16,676 nucleotides of DNA from Fidelibacterota bacterium REDSEA-S14_B6 (GTDB lineage: Bacteria; Fidelibacterota; Marinisomatia; Marinisomatales; S15-B10): contig LUOC01000041.1 in assembly GCA_001626655.1 (NCBI GenBank), positions 1 to 16,676 on the forward strand. The letters are read 5' to 3'. The translations under genes and the position numbers were made by a program. The stretch's first letter is position 1, and each line of letters starts with the position of its first letter. The notes beneath the pieces were generated by a model. The model ran no database searches and was not told the origin of the DNA. It was given only the letters and a program-made list of their open reading frames with translations. Of this stretch, positions 1 to 5,845 are shown piece by piece.

Positions 1-73
1 GAATTGCGTTAAAGATGAGTCCCACCAGCATCAGTACGCTGCCGATGATGGTTAAGGCTAAGCTCGTATCCAT
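1..73 (-). CDS. Start of a small membrane protein (partial, runs off window)
   Basis: An ATG at 71-73 on the minus strand opens a frame that stays open to the window edge (24 codons). An AGGAG ribosome binding site lies at 80-84, six bases upstream. The peptide begins MDTSLALTIIGSVLMLVG and is strongly hydrophobic, as expected of a first transmembrane helix or uncleaved signal anchor. It follows the glutamine synthetase terminator, so it is probably transcribed separately from glnII. I considered an ammonium transporter because of the neighbour, but the start does not resemble Amt proteins. The family is not recognised. The good Shine-Dalgarno sequence and the hydrophobic character make a real gene likely. 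Confidence 0.55.
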   Translation of the reverse strand, partial: MDTSLALTIIGSVLMLVGLIFNAI

Positions 74-135
74 ATTTTTCTCCTATTCAGTTGCCCGTAA
101 TGGGATGAACCAATGTAGCAAAACCCGAACATAGA

Positions 136-193
136 AACCATTAAAATGGTTACAGATTTAATGGGGCCATGGGCCCACGACTGAAGTCGTGGG
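136..193. repeat. Cluster of inverted repeats (REP / IS200-end-like hairpin)
   Basis: Three dyads sit side by side in a gene-free stretch. At 136-151 AACCATT and AATGGTT flank two bases. At 164-177 lies the GC-rich near-palindrome GGGGCCATGGGCCC. At 174-193 is a perfect hairpin with nine-base arms, CCCACGACT and AGTCGTGGG, around GA. The last resembles hairpins at the ends of IS200/IS605-type elements and REP sequences mobilised by Y1 (RAYT) transposases. No transposase frame is present, so a solitary REP or an element remnant is the best guess. It could also be regulatory DNA for the gene starting at 73. Confidence 0.45.
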
Positions 194-253
194 TTATGAA
201 AGAATAGAAAGACGGCGCCGTTTTAACGGTTCTTGATGTGGCTGATGCTTGAG

Positions 254-292
254 GAAAACACCCCTGCGCCGCCGCGGTTTGCGGCGGCGGGG
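254..292 (-). terminator. Rho-independent terminator after glnII
   Basis: Read on the minus strand, GCCGCCGC (288-281) pairs with GCGGCGGC (275-268) around a five-base loop. CCCC (292-289) can pair with GGGG (264-261) across a three-base bulge. A TGTTTTCC tract follows. It starts 17 bases past the glnII stop and separates glnII from the membrane-protein gene at the window edge. Confidence 0.75.
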
Positions 293-309
293 TTGTTATT
301 ATGCCTTAA

Positions 310-1389
310 CTAGGCTGTGGCGAAGACTGTCTCAGGCTCGCCTGTCGGCTGTTTCGAGGAGGAGGATTTCCCCTTGCTGTTATAAGCCAGCTTCGTGGTG
401 CTGATAACCACAGCCGCGATTTTGTAAGGATCGCCGTTGGACGCGGGCCTCCTGTCTTCGAGCCGCCCTTTCCACCCGTCTTCAATCGTCCCCACAGGGA
501 TCCGGATGGAGGCGCCCCTGTCGGAGATAGCAAACGAGAAGGTGTCGATTGATTCTGTCTCGTGGGCGCCCGTCAGCCGCTGATCATTATCAGCGCCGTA
601 CACCGAAATGTGCTTTTCGATGTGCTGGCCAAAGGCTTCGCAGATCTTGGTGAACACCGCCTCGTCACCGCACGATCTCATGGTGGAGTCCGAGAAATTG
701 ACGTGCATGCCAGAACCGTTCCAGTCGCCCTTTATCGGCTTCGGATGCCAGTTGATGGCCACGCCGTACTTCTCTGCATTCCGCTCCGCCAGGTATCGCG
801 ACACCCACGTTTCGTCACCGGCTGCCCTCGCCCCTTTGGCGAAGATCTGGTATTCCCACTGCCCTGTGGCGACTTCGGCGTTGATCCCTTCCACATTCAG
901 ACCTGCATCCAGGCACTGGTCGAGGTGATCTTCGATAATCTCCCGACCGAAGGTGTTCTTCGCGCCGACACTGCAGTAGTAAGGCCCCTGTGGACCGGGA
1001 TAGGCGTTGGCGGGAAAACCGAGGGGAAGGTCCGTTTCGGGATTCCACAGGAAGTACTCCTGCTCGAAACCAAACCAGAAATCGTCGTCGTCCTCATCGA
1101 TGGTCGCCCGACCGTTGGAGATGTGAGGAGTTCCGTCCGCATTCAGCACTTCAGTCATCACAAGATAGCCGTTGAGTCTGTCGGGGTCAGGAAAGATCGC
1201 CACCGGTTTCAGCAGACAGTCGGAATCATTTCCGGACGCCTGTTCCGTGGAACTGCCGTCAAAAGCCCACATGGGGCAATCTTCCAGCTTCCCGGAAAAA
1301 TCGGTCGCAATCCTCGTCTTGCTCCGAAGATTTTGGGTCGGCGTATAACCGTCAAGCCAGATGTATTCCAGTTTCGCCTTTTCACTCAT
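310..1389 (-). CDS. glnII: Glutamine synthetase, type II (GSII, eukaryote-like)
   Basis: Condenses glutamate and ammonia to glutamine using ATP in the cytoplasm; this is the main ammonia-assimilation step. The 359-residue length is that of GSII, about 100 residues shorter than type I GlnA. Visible GSII signatures are WAFDGSSTEQ (41-50) in the beta-grasp domain, GFEQEYFLW (107-115) with two metal-binding glutamates, EGINAEVATGQWEYQI (167-182), WNGSGMHVN (223-231), RGASIRIP (291-298) and EDRRPASN (311-318). The frame is open 15 codons further upstream, but the ATG at 1389 is preceded by GGAG eight bases away and begins MSEKAKLEYIWLDGY, matching GSII N-termini. It has its own candidate promoter and a strong terminator, so it is probably monocistronic. 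As a GSII it should lack the Tyr adenylylation control of GlnA. Identity is secure. Confidence 0.96.
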   Translation of the reverse strand: MSEKAKLEYIWLDGYTPTQNLRSKTRIATDFSGKLEDCPMWAFDGSSTEQASGNDSDCLLKPVAIFPDPDRLNGYLVMTEVLNADGTPHISNGRATIDEDDDDFWFGFEQEYFLWNPETDLPLGFPANAYPGPQGPYYCSVGAKNTFGREIIEDHLDQCLDAGLNVEGINAEVATGQWEYQIFAKGARAAGDETWVSRYLAERNAEKYGVAINWHPKPIKGDWNGSGMHVNFSDSTMRSCGDEAVFTKICEAFGQHIEKHISVYGADNDQRLTGAHETESIDTFSFAISDRGASIRIPVGTIEDGWKGRLEDRRPASNGDPYKIAAVVISTTKLAYNSKGKSSSSKQPTGEPETVFATA

Positions 1390-1489
1390 CGTTGAATCTC
1401 CTTTTCCATTTTTTTTGCGGTGCCCGTAAGCCAATTAACCGATTGTTATCGATTTTTAACGCTAAACACAAGCACTGACCTCCGCTAAA

Positions 1490-1517
1490 ATTATTAAAGT
1501 AATTTTAAAGAAAACAA
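1490..1517 (-). promoter_or_regulatory. Candidate promoter for glnII
   Basis: On the minus strand TTGTTT (1517-1512) is followed by 16 bases and AATAAT (1495-1490). The -10 matches the sigma-70 consensus at five of six positions, the -35 at only three. The region is AT-rich, so chance matches are likely. It would give a leader of roughly 95 nt before the glnII ATG. Confidence 0.3.
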
Positions 1518-1556
1518 GAATTATTTAGGTTTTTGCGCCTGTTTTATAAATAATTC
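1518..1556. repeat. AT-rich inverted repeat between lhgO and glnII
   Basis: GAATTATTTA (1518-1527) and TAAATAATTC (1547-1556) are perfect 10-base inverted arms separated by 19 bases. It begins 12 bases past the flavoprotein stop and abuts the candidate glnII -35. On the minus strand a T-rich tract follows, so it could be a weak terminator for lhgO, or an operator for glnII. The all-A/T-dominated arms make a strong terminator unlikely. Confidence 0.4.
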
Positions 1557-1568
1557 AAATGGAATGCG

Positions 1569-2699
1569 TCAATCCACAATCCATCCGGCCACCTCCTCGC
1601 CGATGGCGAGGGATGCGGTGAGGCCCGGGGAATCGATGCCGATAAGGTTGATCCAGCCGGGACAGTCCGGTTCGTGCCTGATGTAAAAATCCGAGTGTCC
1701 GTCAGCGGTCTCCTCCAGCTTTGGGCGGATTCCTGAGTAGTCCGGGCTGAGGTCGTCTCGCTCCAGCGCCGGGAGGTACTGCTTTGCTTCCCGGTAGAAC
1801 AGGTCGCTATCCTCGGCCTTGACGGTATAGTCTTCGGACCGGTTATCAACCCAGGCGGCATCGGGGCCGAGCTTCATATCTCCGGCCTGATCAAAGCTGA
1901 GATGAATGCCCAGAGAATCGTGTTCGGCGTCCGGGAGGGGGTAGACGAGGCGCTCAACGCGGTGTCGCCACTTTCCTGACAGCTTGAAATATGCCCCCTT
2001 CGAATAACGAAGTGCCGGCCGGGAGGGGTCGTCACTTCCCCAGAGAAGCTGAGCGATTGTATCACTGTGAAGGCCGGCGGAGTTCACCACCCATCGGGCC
2101 GTGACTGCGTAAGCCGCGTCGCCGGGCCCCTCCACCTGAAGAGCGTAGGAATCACCTTTCCGGTCAGCATCTACAACAACCGCTTTCAGCAGCATGTCGT
2201 GATCTGCCTCTGCTGACACGCGATGATACGCTGACATCAGTTCATGAGCTGACACTATGCCGGTACAGCCGACAAACATTGCCGACTCGGCTGACACCTC
2301 CGGTTCCGCCGCCGCAATTTCCGACCGGCTCATCATGCACAATTCGGGGACGGCGTTCGTCTCGGCCTGCCGGTGAAGCGCTTCCAGCTGAGATTCCTGT
2401 CCGGCCTTCGCCACCACAAGTTTCCCGCATTTGCTGTTCCAGACATCATTCTCACGGCAGAACGCATATAGGGGCTCTCGGCCGGCGAGGCAATACTTTG
2501 CCTTCAGGGAACTGGCGGGATAATAGATGCCGGAATGAATCACTTCGCTGTTCCGGCTGGACGTCCCCTGACCGAACCCCATCTCCTTCTCTATAATCAG
2601 CACCGACGTCTCCTCCCGCACGGCCAGCGCCCTCGCCACGGCGAGCCCCACAGCCCCGGCGCCTACAATGATTATGTCATAATCGACATCGGCGGTCAC
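1569..2699 (-). CDS. lhgO: FAD-dependent oxidoreductase, L-2-hydroxyglutarate oxidase/dehydrogenase type
   Basis: A DAO-fold flavoprotein of 376 residues. The N-terminal dinucleotide-binding motif is GAGAVG (13-18) after a beta strand, and the adenine-ribose acidic residue is in IIEKE (35-39). The segment SSRNSEVIHSGIYY (47-60) is typical of L-2-hydroxyglutarate dehydrogenases, where Arg and His lie near the flavin and substrate. The C-terminal GIDSPGLTASLAIG closes the FAD site. These enzymes oxidise L-2-hydroxyglutarate, a side product of dehydrogenases acting on 2-oxoglutarate, back to 2-oxoglutarate, usually passing electrons to quinone. The start is GTG at 2699; it overlaps the upstream regulator's stop as GTGA, implying translational coupling. 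No signal peptide is seen. A glycine, sarcosine or D-amino-acid oxidase role is possible but fits the motif less well. Confidence 0.85.
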   Translation of the reverse strand: MTADVDYDIIIVGAGAVGLAVARALAVREETSVLIIEKEMGFGQGTSSRNSEVIHSGIYYPASSLKAKYCLAGREPLYAFCRENDVWNSKCGKLVVAKAGQESQLEALHRQAETNAVPELCMMSRSEIAAAEPEVSAESAMFVGCTGIVSAHELMSAYHRVSAEADHDMLLKAVVVDADRKGDSYALQVEGPGDAAYAVTARWVVNSAGLHSDTIAQLLWGSDDPSRPALRYSKGAYFKLSGKWRHRVERLVYPLPDAEHDSLGIHLSFDQAGDMKLGPDAAWVDNRSEDYTVKAEDSDLFYREAKQYLPALERDDLSPDYSGIRPKLEETADGHSDFYIRHEPDCPGWINLIGIDSPGLTASLAIGEEVAGWIVD

Positions 2700-3139
2700 A
2701 TCTTCAGGCGTGTCGCCTCTTTAAAGGTGGACATGACAATCATGGTGTGGGTGCGAATCACGCCCGGCCACGCCTGAATCTCCCGCAACAGCACTTCCAG
2801 GGACGAGGTGTCCTGCGTTCTCACCTTGAGAATGTGAGAACCTTCCCCTGTAATGGAGTGACACTCCAGCACTTCATCTGTCTCCTGTGCGTGGTCGATT
2901 ACATCGGTATAATGATCAGAAGAGGACATATCCATAAGGATGTAAGCTTTCACATCGTAGCCGACCTCTTTTGCATTCACCACAGCACGGAATTCCTGGA
3001 TAACACCACTCTCCACCAGTTTGCGGATTCGTTCTGTTACGGTGGGGACGGAGAGGTCAACATGCTCCGCCACTTCGCTGGCGGTCATGCGGCCGTCTTT
3101 CTGAAGTATATCCAGAATCAGTCTGTCTTTGTCATCCAT
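2696..3139 (-). CDS. Lrp/AsnC family transcriptional regulator
   Basis: A 147-residue protein of the normal Lrp/AsnC length. It begins MDDKDRLILDILQKDGRMTA, then shows a winged helix-turn-helix at about 20-45 (SEVAEHVDLS, VPTVTERIRKL). A RAM (ligand-binding, oligomerisation) domain spans about 62-142 and includes VKAYILMD, CHSITGEGSHILKVRT and the glycine turn expected for amino-acid binding. Such proteins form octamers on DNA and respond to amino acids. The stop codon overlaps the GTG of the L-2-hydroxyglutarate oxidase gene, so the two are co-transcribed and it probably controls that gene, itself and perhaps nearby nitrogen genes. The start lacks a clear Shine-Dalgarno sequence. The effector amino acid cannot be told from sequence. 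Confidence 0.9.
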   Translation of the reverse strand: MDDKDRLILDILQKDGRMTASEVAEHVDLSVPTVTERIRKLVESGVIQEFRAVVNAKEVGYDVKAYILMDMSSSDHYTDVIDHAQETDEVLECHSITGEGSHILKVRTQDTSSLEVLLREIQAWPGVIRTHTMIVMSTFKEATRLKM

Positions 3140-3175
3140 ACTTATTCACTATCAATGGATTAGTCACATAAACAA
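3139..3175 (-). promoter_or_regulatory. Possible promoter/operator upstream of the Lrp-type gene
   Basis: The 68-base gap upstream of the regulator contains, on the minus strand, an imperfect dyad: TGACTA and TAGTGA, separated by nine bases, within about 30 bases of the ATG. TTGTTT precedes it and could serve as a -35, but no good -10 at standard spacing follows. Lrp/AsnC proteins commonly autoregulate through such degenerate dyads. This is a weak sequence-only suggestion. Confidence 0.22.
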
Positions 3176-3207
3176 TTTATGGAAAATGTGCTTCATCCTT
3201 CAAAACT

Positions 3208-3933
3208 TTAAGAAGAGAGGGGTGTAAACTGTGGAAGATGCTGTGTGTCAAAATCAAACTGAAACGTGCATCGGTTCACCACATCGGCGGCGGAGAGGAG
3301 GGACGGGAACGGCAGGGGCGGCGTCGGCAGGCCGTGAAAAACGGCTGTCTCTTCAGCCGGCAGGGAAGCGACTGTACTGTTGAGCGCAATGGCCCGCATC
3401 ACTTTGTAGAGGGGCAGATCCTCTTCTGAGAAAAGGTTCAGCATCACAACAGGGATGGCCGGGAGGCGGGCGCTCAGGCTGCATAACGATCTCAGACGCG
3501 TGGTGTCCGACACAACCGGCGCCGCATAAAGTCCGTCTGTCTCTTTTCTCCGGACCCACCGCTGAAGCAGCGCCGAATCGTCACACAAGGTAAACAGGCC
3601 GTCGCTCACGGGCGCCACAACATCACAGAGGGGCGGTTTATCAAGCTGGAGGTGTGTAATCGCTTCAGACAGACGGCTATACCCTTCCCGATCCCGGACA
3701 ATAGCGACAGCACTTCGTTTGCCGTCCGTCAGCTCAGCGCCGATAAGCGGCACGATGCCGGCCTTGTCGCAGGCGGCAGCAAATTCCACAGCGCCGTAGA
3801 GACCGTTCTCATCCGCCAGACAGAGATACCCCCACTCATGTTCCACGGCGAACGAAACCAGTTCAGAAACAGAGTGAACTCCCTTCAAAAAGGAGTAATG
3901 GCTCTTACAGACAACAAGGGGAGAATAGCGCAT
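3208..3933 (-). CDS. Stand-alone PHP domain of a DnaE/DnaE2-like DNA polymerase (polymerase core missing)
   Basis: The 241 residues align by eye with only the N-terminal PHP domain of bacterial DNA polymerase III alpha subunits, most like the error-prone DnaE2/ImuC branch. Matching segments are SHYSFLKGVHSVSEL (11-25), LADENGLYGAVEF (39-51), IVPLIGAEL (60-68) and VRDREGYSRLSEA (79-91). NLFSEEDLPLYKVMRAIALN (166-185) corresponds to the DnaE segment before the core. It ends in HLPQFTPLSS, where family members continue (PEG...) into the roughly 800-residue polymerase core. A TAA follows and no core sequence lies in the 68 bases before the next gene. The metal-binding HxH of active PHP domains reads CKSH, and the usual TDH reads ADE, so a metal-dependent exonuclease is unlikely. 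The ATG at 3933 matches family N-termini but lacks a Shine-Dalgarno sequence. It is either a decaying remnant or a retained accessory domain; the intact 241-codon frame slightly favours recent truncation or selection. Confidence 0.75.
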   Translation of the reverse strand: MRYSPLVVCKSHYSFLKGVHSVSELVSFAVEHEWGYLCLADENGLYGAVEFAAACDKAGIVPLIGAELTDGKRSAVAIVRDREGYSRLSEAITHLQLDKPPLCDVVAPVSDGLFTLCDDSALLQRWVRRKETDGLYAAPVVSDTTRLRSLCSLSARLPAIPVVMLNLFSEEDLPLYKVMRAIALNSTVASLPAEETAVFHGLPTPPLPFPSLLSAADVVNRCTFQFDFDTQHLPQFTPLSS

Positions 3934-3951
3934 AAAAAGCGTATAATTGAG

Positions 3952-3998
3952 ACATAATAAAGGGCCGCTGCGCGGAGTATATCCGCCTCACGGCCCCT
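3952..3998 (-). terminator. Rho-independent terminator after ssb
   Basis: Minus-strand stem: CGGCCC at the 3' side pairs with GGGCCG at the 5' side (3962-3967 with 3991-3996). An inner five-base stem GCGGA/TCCGC (3972-3976 with 3982-3986) closes a GTATA loop, and TTATTAT follows. It starts about 20 bases past the ssb stop, so ssb and the PHP-domain gene are probably separate transcripts. Confidence 0.72.
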
Positions 3999-4016
3999 TA
4001 TTCAAACAGCCGCTAT

Positions 4017-4421
4017 TTAGAACGGGAGGTCGTCGTCATCGCCGCCGCTGTCCGGTTTTGACGGCGCGTTCCCACCACTGTCGCTACGGCGGCCGAGCAT
4101 GGTAAACATGTCGCCGTGGACTTCGGTGGTCGTCCGTTTGTTCCCTTCCTTGTCTTCCCAGGAACGTGTCCTCAGTCTGCCTTCCACATATACCATCTGA
4201 CCTTTCTTCAGGTACTGAGCGGCGGTTTCGGCAGGCTTCCCAAAGAGGACACACCGGTGCCATTCGGTATGATCCTGGAAGTCACCGTCGGCGTTTTTGC
4301 GGCTCTCGTTGGTGGCGACATTAAAGTTCGCTACGGCCGTCCCTGACGGCGTGTAACGGCTTTCTGCATCTCCACCCAGGTGACCTACGAGAATGACGCG
4401 ATTGATACTTCCTTTTTGCAT
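4017..4421 (-). CDS. ssb: Single-stranded DNA-binding protein
   Basis: Coats single-stranded DNA during replication, repair and recombination and recruits partner enzymes. The 134 residues contain one OB fold (about 5-110), starting INRVILVGHLGGDAE and with conserved FNVATNE, TEWHRCVLFGK, YLKKGQMVYVEGRLRTRSW and VHGDMFTMLG. A short Gly/Ser/Asp linker leads to the acidic tip DDDDLPF, the conserved peptide bound by SSB-interacting proteins. The ATG at 4421 has an AAGGAAAGG site upstream. A candidate promoter lies at 4473-4500 and a hairpin terminator follows. It sits immediately downstream of dinB, a repair-polymerase context, so it may be a second copy used with translesion synthesis; whether another ssb exists cannot be seen here. 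Confidence 0.96.
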   Translation of the reverse strand: MQKGSINRVILVGHLGGDAESRYTPSGTAVANFNVATNESRKNADGDFQDHTEWHRCVLFGKPAETAAQYLKKGQMVYVEGRLRTRSWEDKEGNKRTTTEVHGDMFTMLGRRSDSGGNAPSKPDSGGDDDDLPF

Positions 4422-4472
4422 CGGATTAACCTTTCCTTCTTTTGTTATATTCCATACCCTCTTCCTACAGGA

Positions 4473-4500
4473 ATATCATATCTCCTGCCGTGGAAATCAA
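4473..4500 (-). promoter_or_regulatory. Candidate promoter for ssb
   Basis: Minus-strand TTGATT (4500-4495), a 16-base spacer and TGATAT (4478-4473) lie between the dinB stop and the ssb ATG, about 50 bases upstream of the start. Both boxes are fair sigma-70 matches. It would let ssb be expressed independently of dinB. Confidence 0.45.
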
Positions 4501-4509
4501 GAGTTTTGT

Positions 4510-5676
4510 TTACTGTAGATTTGCCAGATGAATCGCCTCTCCCGCAAGCAGTGAATTGAATCCAAACTGGCGGCGGGTCCGATCTATCGCCTGCAGGCGA
4601 TACCACTCTTTCAGCCACTGCCCCTCGGAAAACAGCTCCGTCTGGCGTCCACTGCCTGTAAGGTTGGAAAGTCCCACACCGATGAGGCGGATGCCCACCC
4701 GACGAGTAATAGCCGAGAACATAAGATCCTTCGCTACAGAGAAGAGAGAAGGATCCCGATTGTCGGGCTGAGGGAGCGTCCGGGATCGGTCAATGGTTTC
4801 AAAATCTTCATACCGCAGTTTCAGTGACACCGTCCGTGCCCTCTTCTTCTCCCGGCGGAGCTGCCGGCACACCTTTTCCGTAAGCATATGGAGCACAGCG
4901 GCGAGATACTCCCGATCGGTGGTGTCGGTCCGGAAGGTGATCTCCTTGCTGATCGATTTTCGTCTCCACTCCGGCGTCAGTTTTCTTTCATGCAGACCGA
5001 CAGACGTACGCCAGAGCCATCGTCCTGTGGCGCCGAGAGTTGACGCCATGAGCGACTCCCCCGCCGATGCGATCTGATGGATCTGTTCCAGCCCGAAGCT
5101 TTCTAACAGTGCGGCTGTTTTCCCTCCCACACCGGGGATGGCTCCCACCGAAAGCGGCGCCAGAAACTGCGCCTCAGTTCCGGCCGGGATCCAGAGAAGG
5201 CCGTTAGGCTTCGCCTCGCCGGAAGCGATCTTTGCTGTCATTCTGGTCGAGGCTATTCCTGCCGTACAGTCCAGTTGTGTCGCCTGTTTGACGGCCCAGC
5301 GGATTCGCTCTCCCGCTTCCATAGGCGTTCCCCACAGCCGCTCCGTCCCCGACAAATCTATGTACCCCTCATCAATGGAGGTCATTTCCACCACAGGCGA
5401 AAAAGAGTGAAGCATCTTTTTTACCTTACAGTGATACTGATCGTACAGACCAAAGTCCACTGGCACCACCACCAGATCGGGGCACCGCCGCACTGCTACC
5501 GCCATGGGCATGGCCGAATGGACGCCGAACGCCCGCGCTTCGTAGGAGGCCGATGTCACCACAGAGCGCCCCGCTTCCGGATCGCCGCCCACCGCCACCG
5601 GTTTCCCTTTCAATGACGAATCCTTCAGCCGCTCCACAGCGACGAAGAAACAGTCCATATCTATATGAGCAATCAC
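4510..5676 (-). CDS. dinB: DNA polymerase IV (Y-family translesion polymerase)
   Basis: Error-prone polymerase that copies past damaged template bases. The 388 residues have Y-family order. The palm has AHIDMDCFFVAVE (3-15), with metal ligand Asp6 and adjacent aromatic steric-gate residues. SYEARAFGVHSAMPMAVA (44-61) and SIDEGYIDL (100-108), with catalytic Asp102/Glu103, follow. Then come an HhH thumb segment (AIPGVGGKTAALLESFGL, 179-196) and the little-finger domain (about 240-340). QTELF (345-349) resembles a beta-clamp-binding motif. The protein ends GFNSLL, as DinB tails often do. The start is GTG at 5676; an in-frame stop lies six codons upstream, so no earlier start is possible, and the Shine-Dalgarno sequence is poor. 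It has a strong promoter about 115 bases upstream and is followed by ssb and a DnaE2-like fragment, reminiscent of mutagenesis cassettes. No LexA box was recognised. Confidence 0.95.
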   Translation of the reverse strand: MIAHIDMDCFFVAVERLKDSSLKGKPVAVGGDPEAGRSVVTSASYEARAFGVHSAMPMAVAVRRCPDLVVVPVDFGLYDQYHCKVKKMLHSFSPVVEMTSIDEGYIDLSGTERLWGTPMEAGERIRWAVKQATQLDCTAGIASTRMTAKIASGEAKPNGLLWIPAGTEAQFLAPLSVGAIPGVGGKTAALLESFGLEQIHQIASAGESLMASTLGATGRWLWRTSVGLHERKLTPEWRRKSISKEITFRTDTTDREYLAAVLHMLTEKVCRQLRREKKRARTVSLKLRYEDFETIDRSRTLPQPDNRDPSLFSVAKDLMFSAITRRVGIRLIGVGLSNLTGSGRQTELFSEGQWLKEWYRLQAIDRTRRQFGFNSLLAGEAIHLANLQ

Positions 5677-5682
5677 TTTTCT

Positions 5683-5742
5683 GAGTGATTAAGTGACTAA
5701 GAGATTGAGTGATTGAGTCATTAAGTCATTGAGCGATTGATT
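5683..5742. repeat. Octamer tandem repeat (GAGTGATT units) in the dinB leader
   Basis: Seven full 8-base units and one half unit in register from 5683: GAGTGATT, AAGTGACT, AAGAGATT, GAGTGATT, GAGTCATT, AAGTCATT, GAGCGATT, then GATT. The consensus is [GA]AGTGATT with drift. The array ends seven bases before the dinB GTG and lies inside its inferred 5' leader. A period of eight is not a multiple of three, so it is not coding repeat structure. It could be a slippage-prone spacer affecting dinB translation or simply neutral satellite DNA. Confidence 0.8.
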
Positions 5743-5748
5743 ACGGCT

Positions 5749-5777
5749 CCGCCACGTCAGTCCCATCTGGCTGGCGG
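5749..5777. repeat. Small hairpin beside the octamer array
   Basis: CCGCCA (5749-5754) and TGGCGG (5772-5777) form six-base GC-rich arms with a 17-base loop that has little further pairing. It lies between the dinB promoter and the octamer array and its GC content differs sharply from its surroundings. It could be an mRNA leader structure or a piece of dispersed repeat. Confidence 0.4.
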
Positions 5778-5792
5778 GCGAGTCGAGTATTG

Positions 5793-5821
5793 AGTATAGA
5801 ATACAAAAAGCGTATATTCAA
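5793..5821 (-). promoter_or_regulatory. Strong sigma-70-type promoter for dinB
   Basis: Minus-strand TTGAAT (5821-5816), exactly 17 bases, then TATACT (5798-5793). It starts 25 bases past the stop of the FMN reductase gene and would start transcription near 5786, giving a leader of about 110 nt that includes the hairpin and the octamer array. The -35/-10 fit and spacing are the best in the window. Confidence 0.6.
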
Positions 5822-5845
5822 AGAAAAATAAAGAGAAGATATTCC

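Noticed and set aside
562..1395. 277-codon plus-strand open frame
   Set aside because: Antisense shadow of glnII; no domain recognised and no ribosome binding site.
1400..1440. Possible sigma-54 promoter before glnII (GG ... GC pair)
   Set aside because: The GG and GC are 12 bases apart instead of 10 and the rest of the consensus is absent.
5683..5742. Octamer array as a CRISPR or iteron array
   Set aside because: Units of 8 bp are contiguous without spacers, far shorter than CRISPR repeats, and no replication initiator or cas gene is present.
5677..5845. LexA/SOS box in front of dinB
   Set aside because: I looked for CTGT-N8-ACAG and GAAC-N4-GTTC type dyads and saw none; SOS control cannot be claimed, though lineage-specific boxes may differ.
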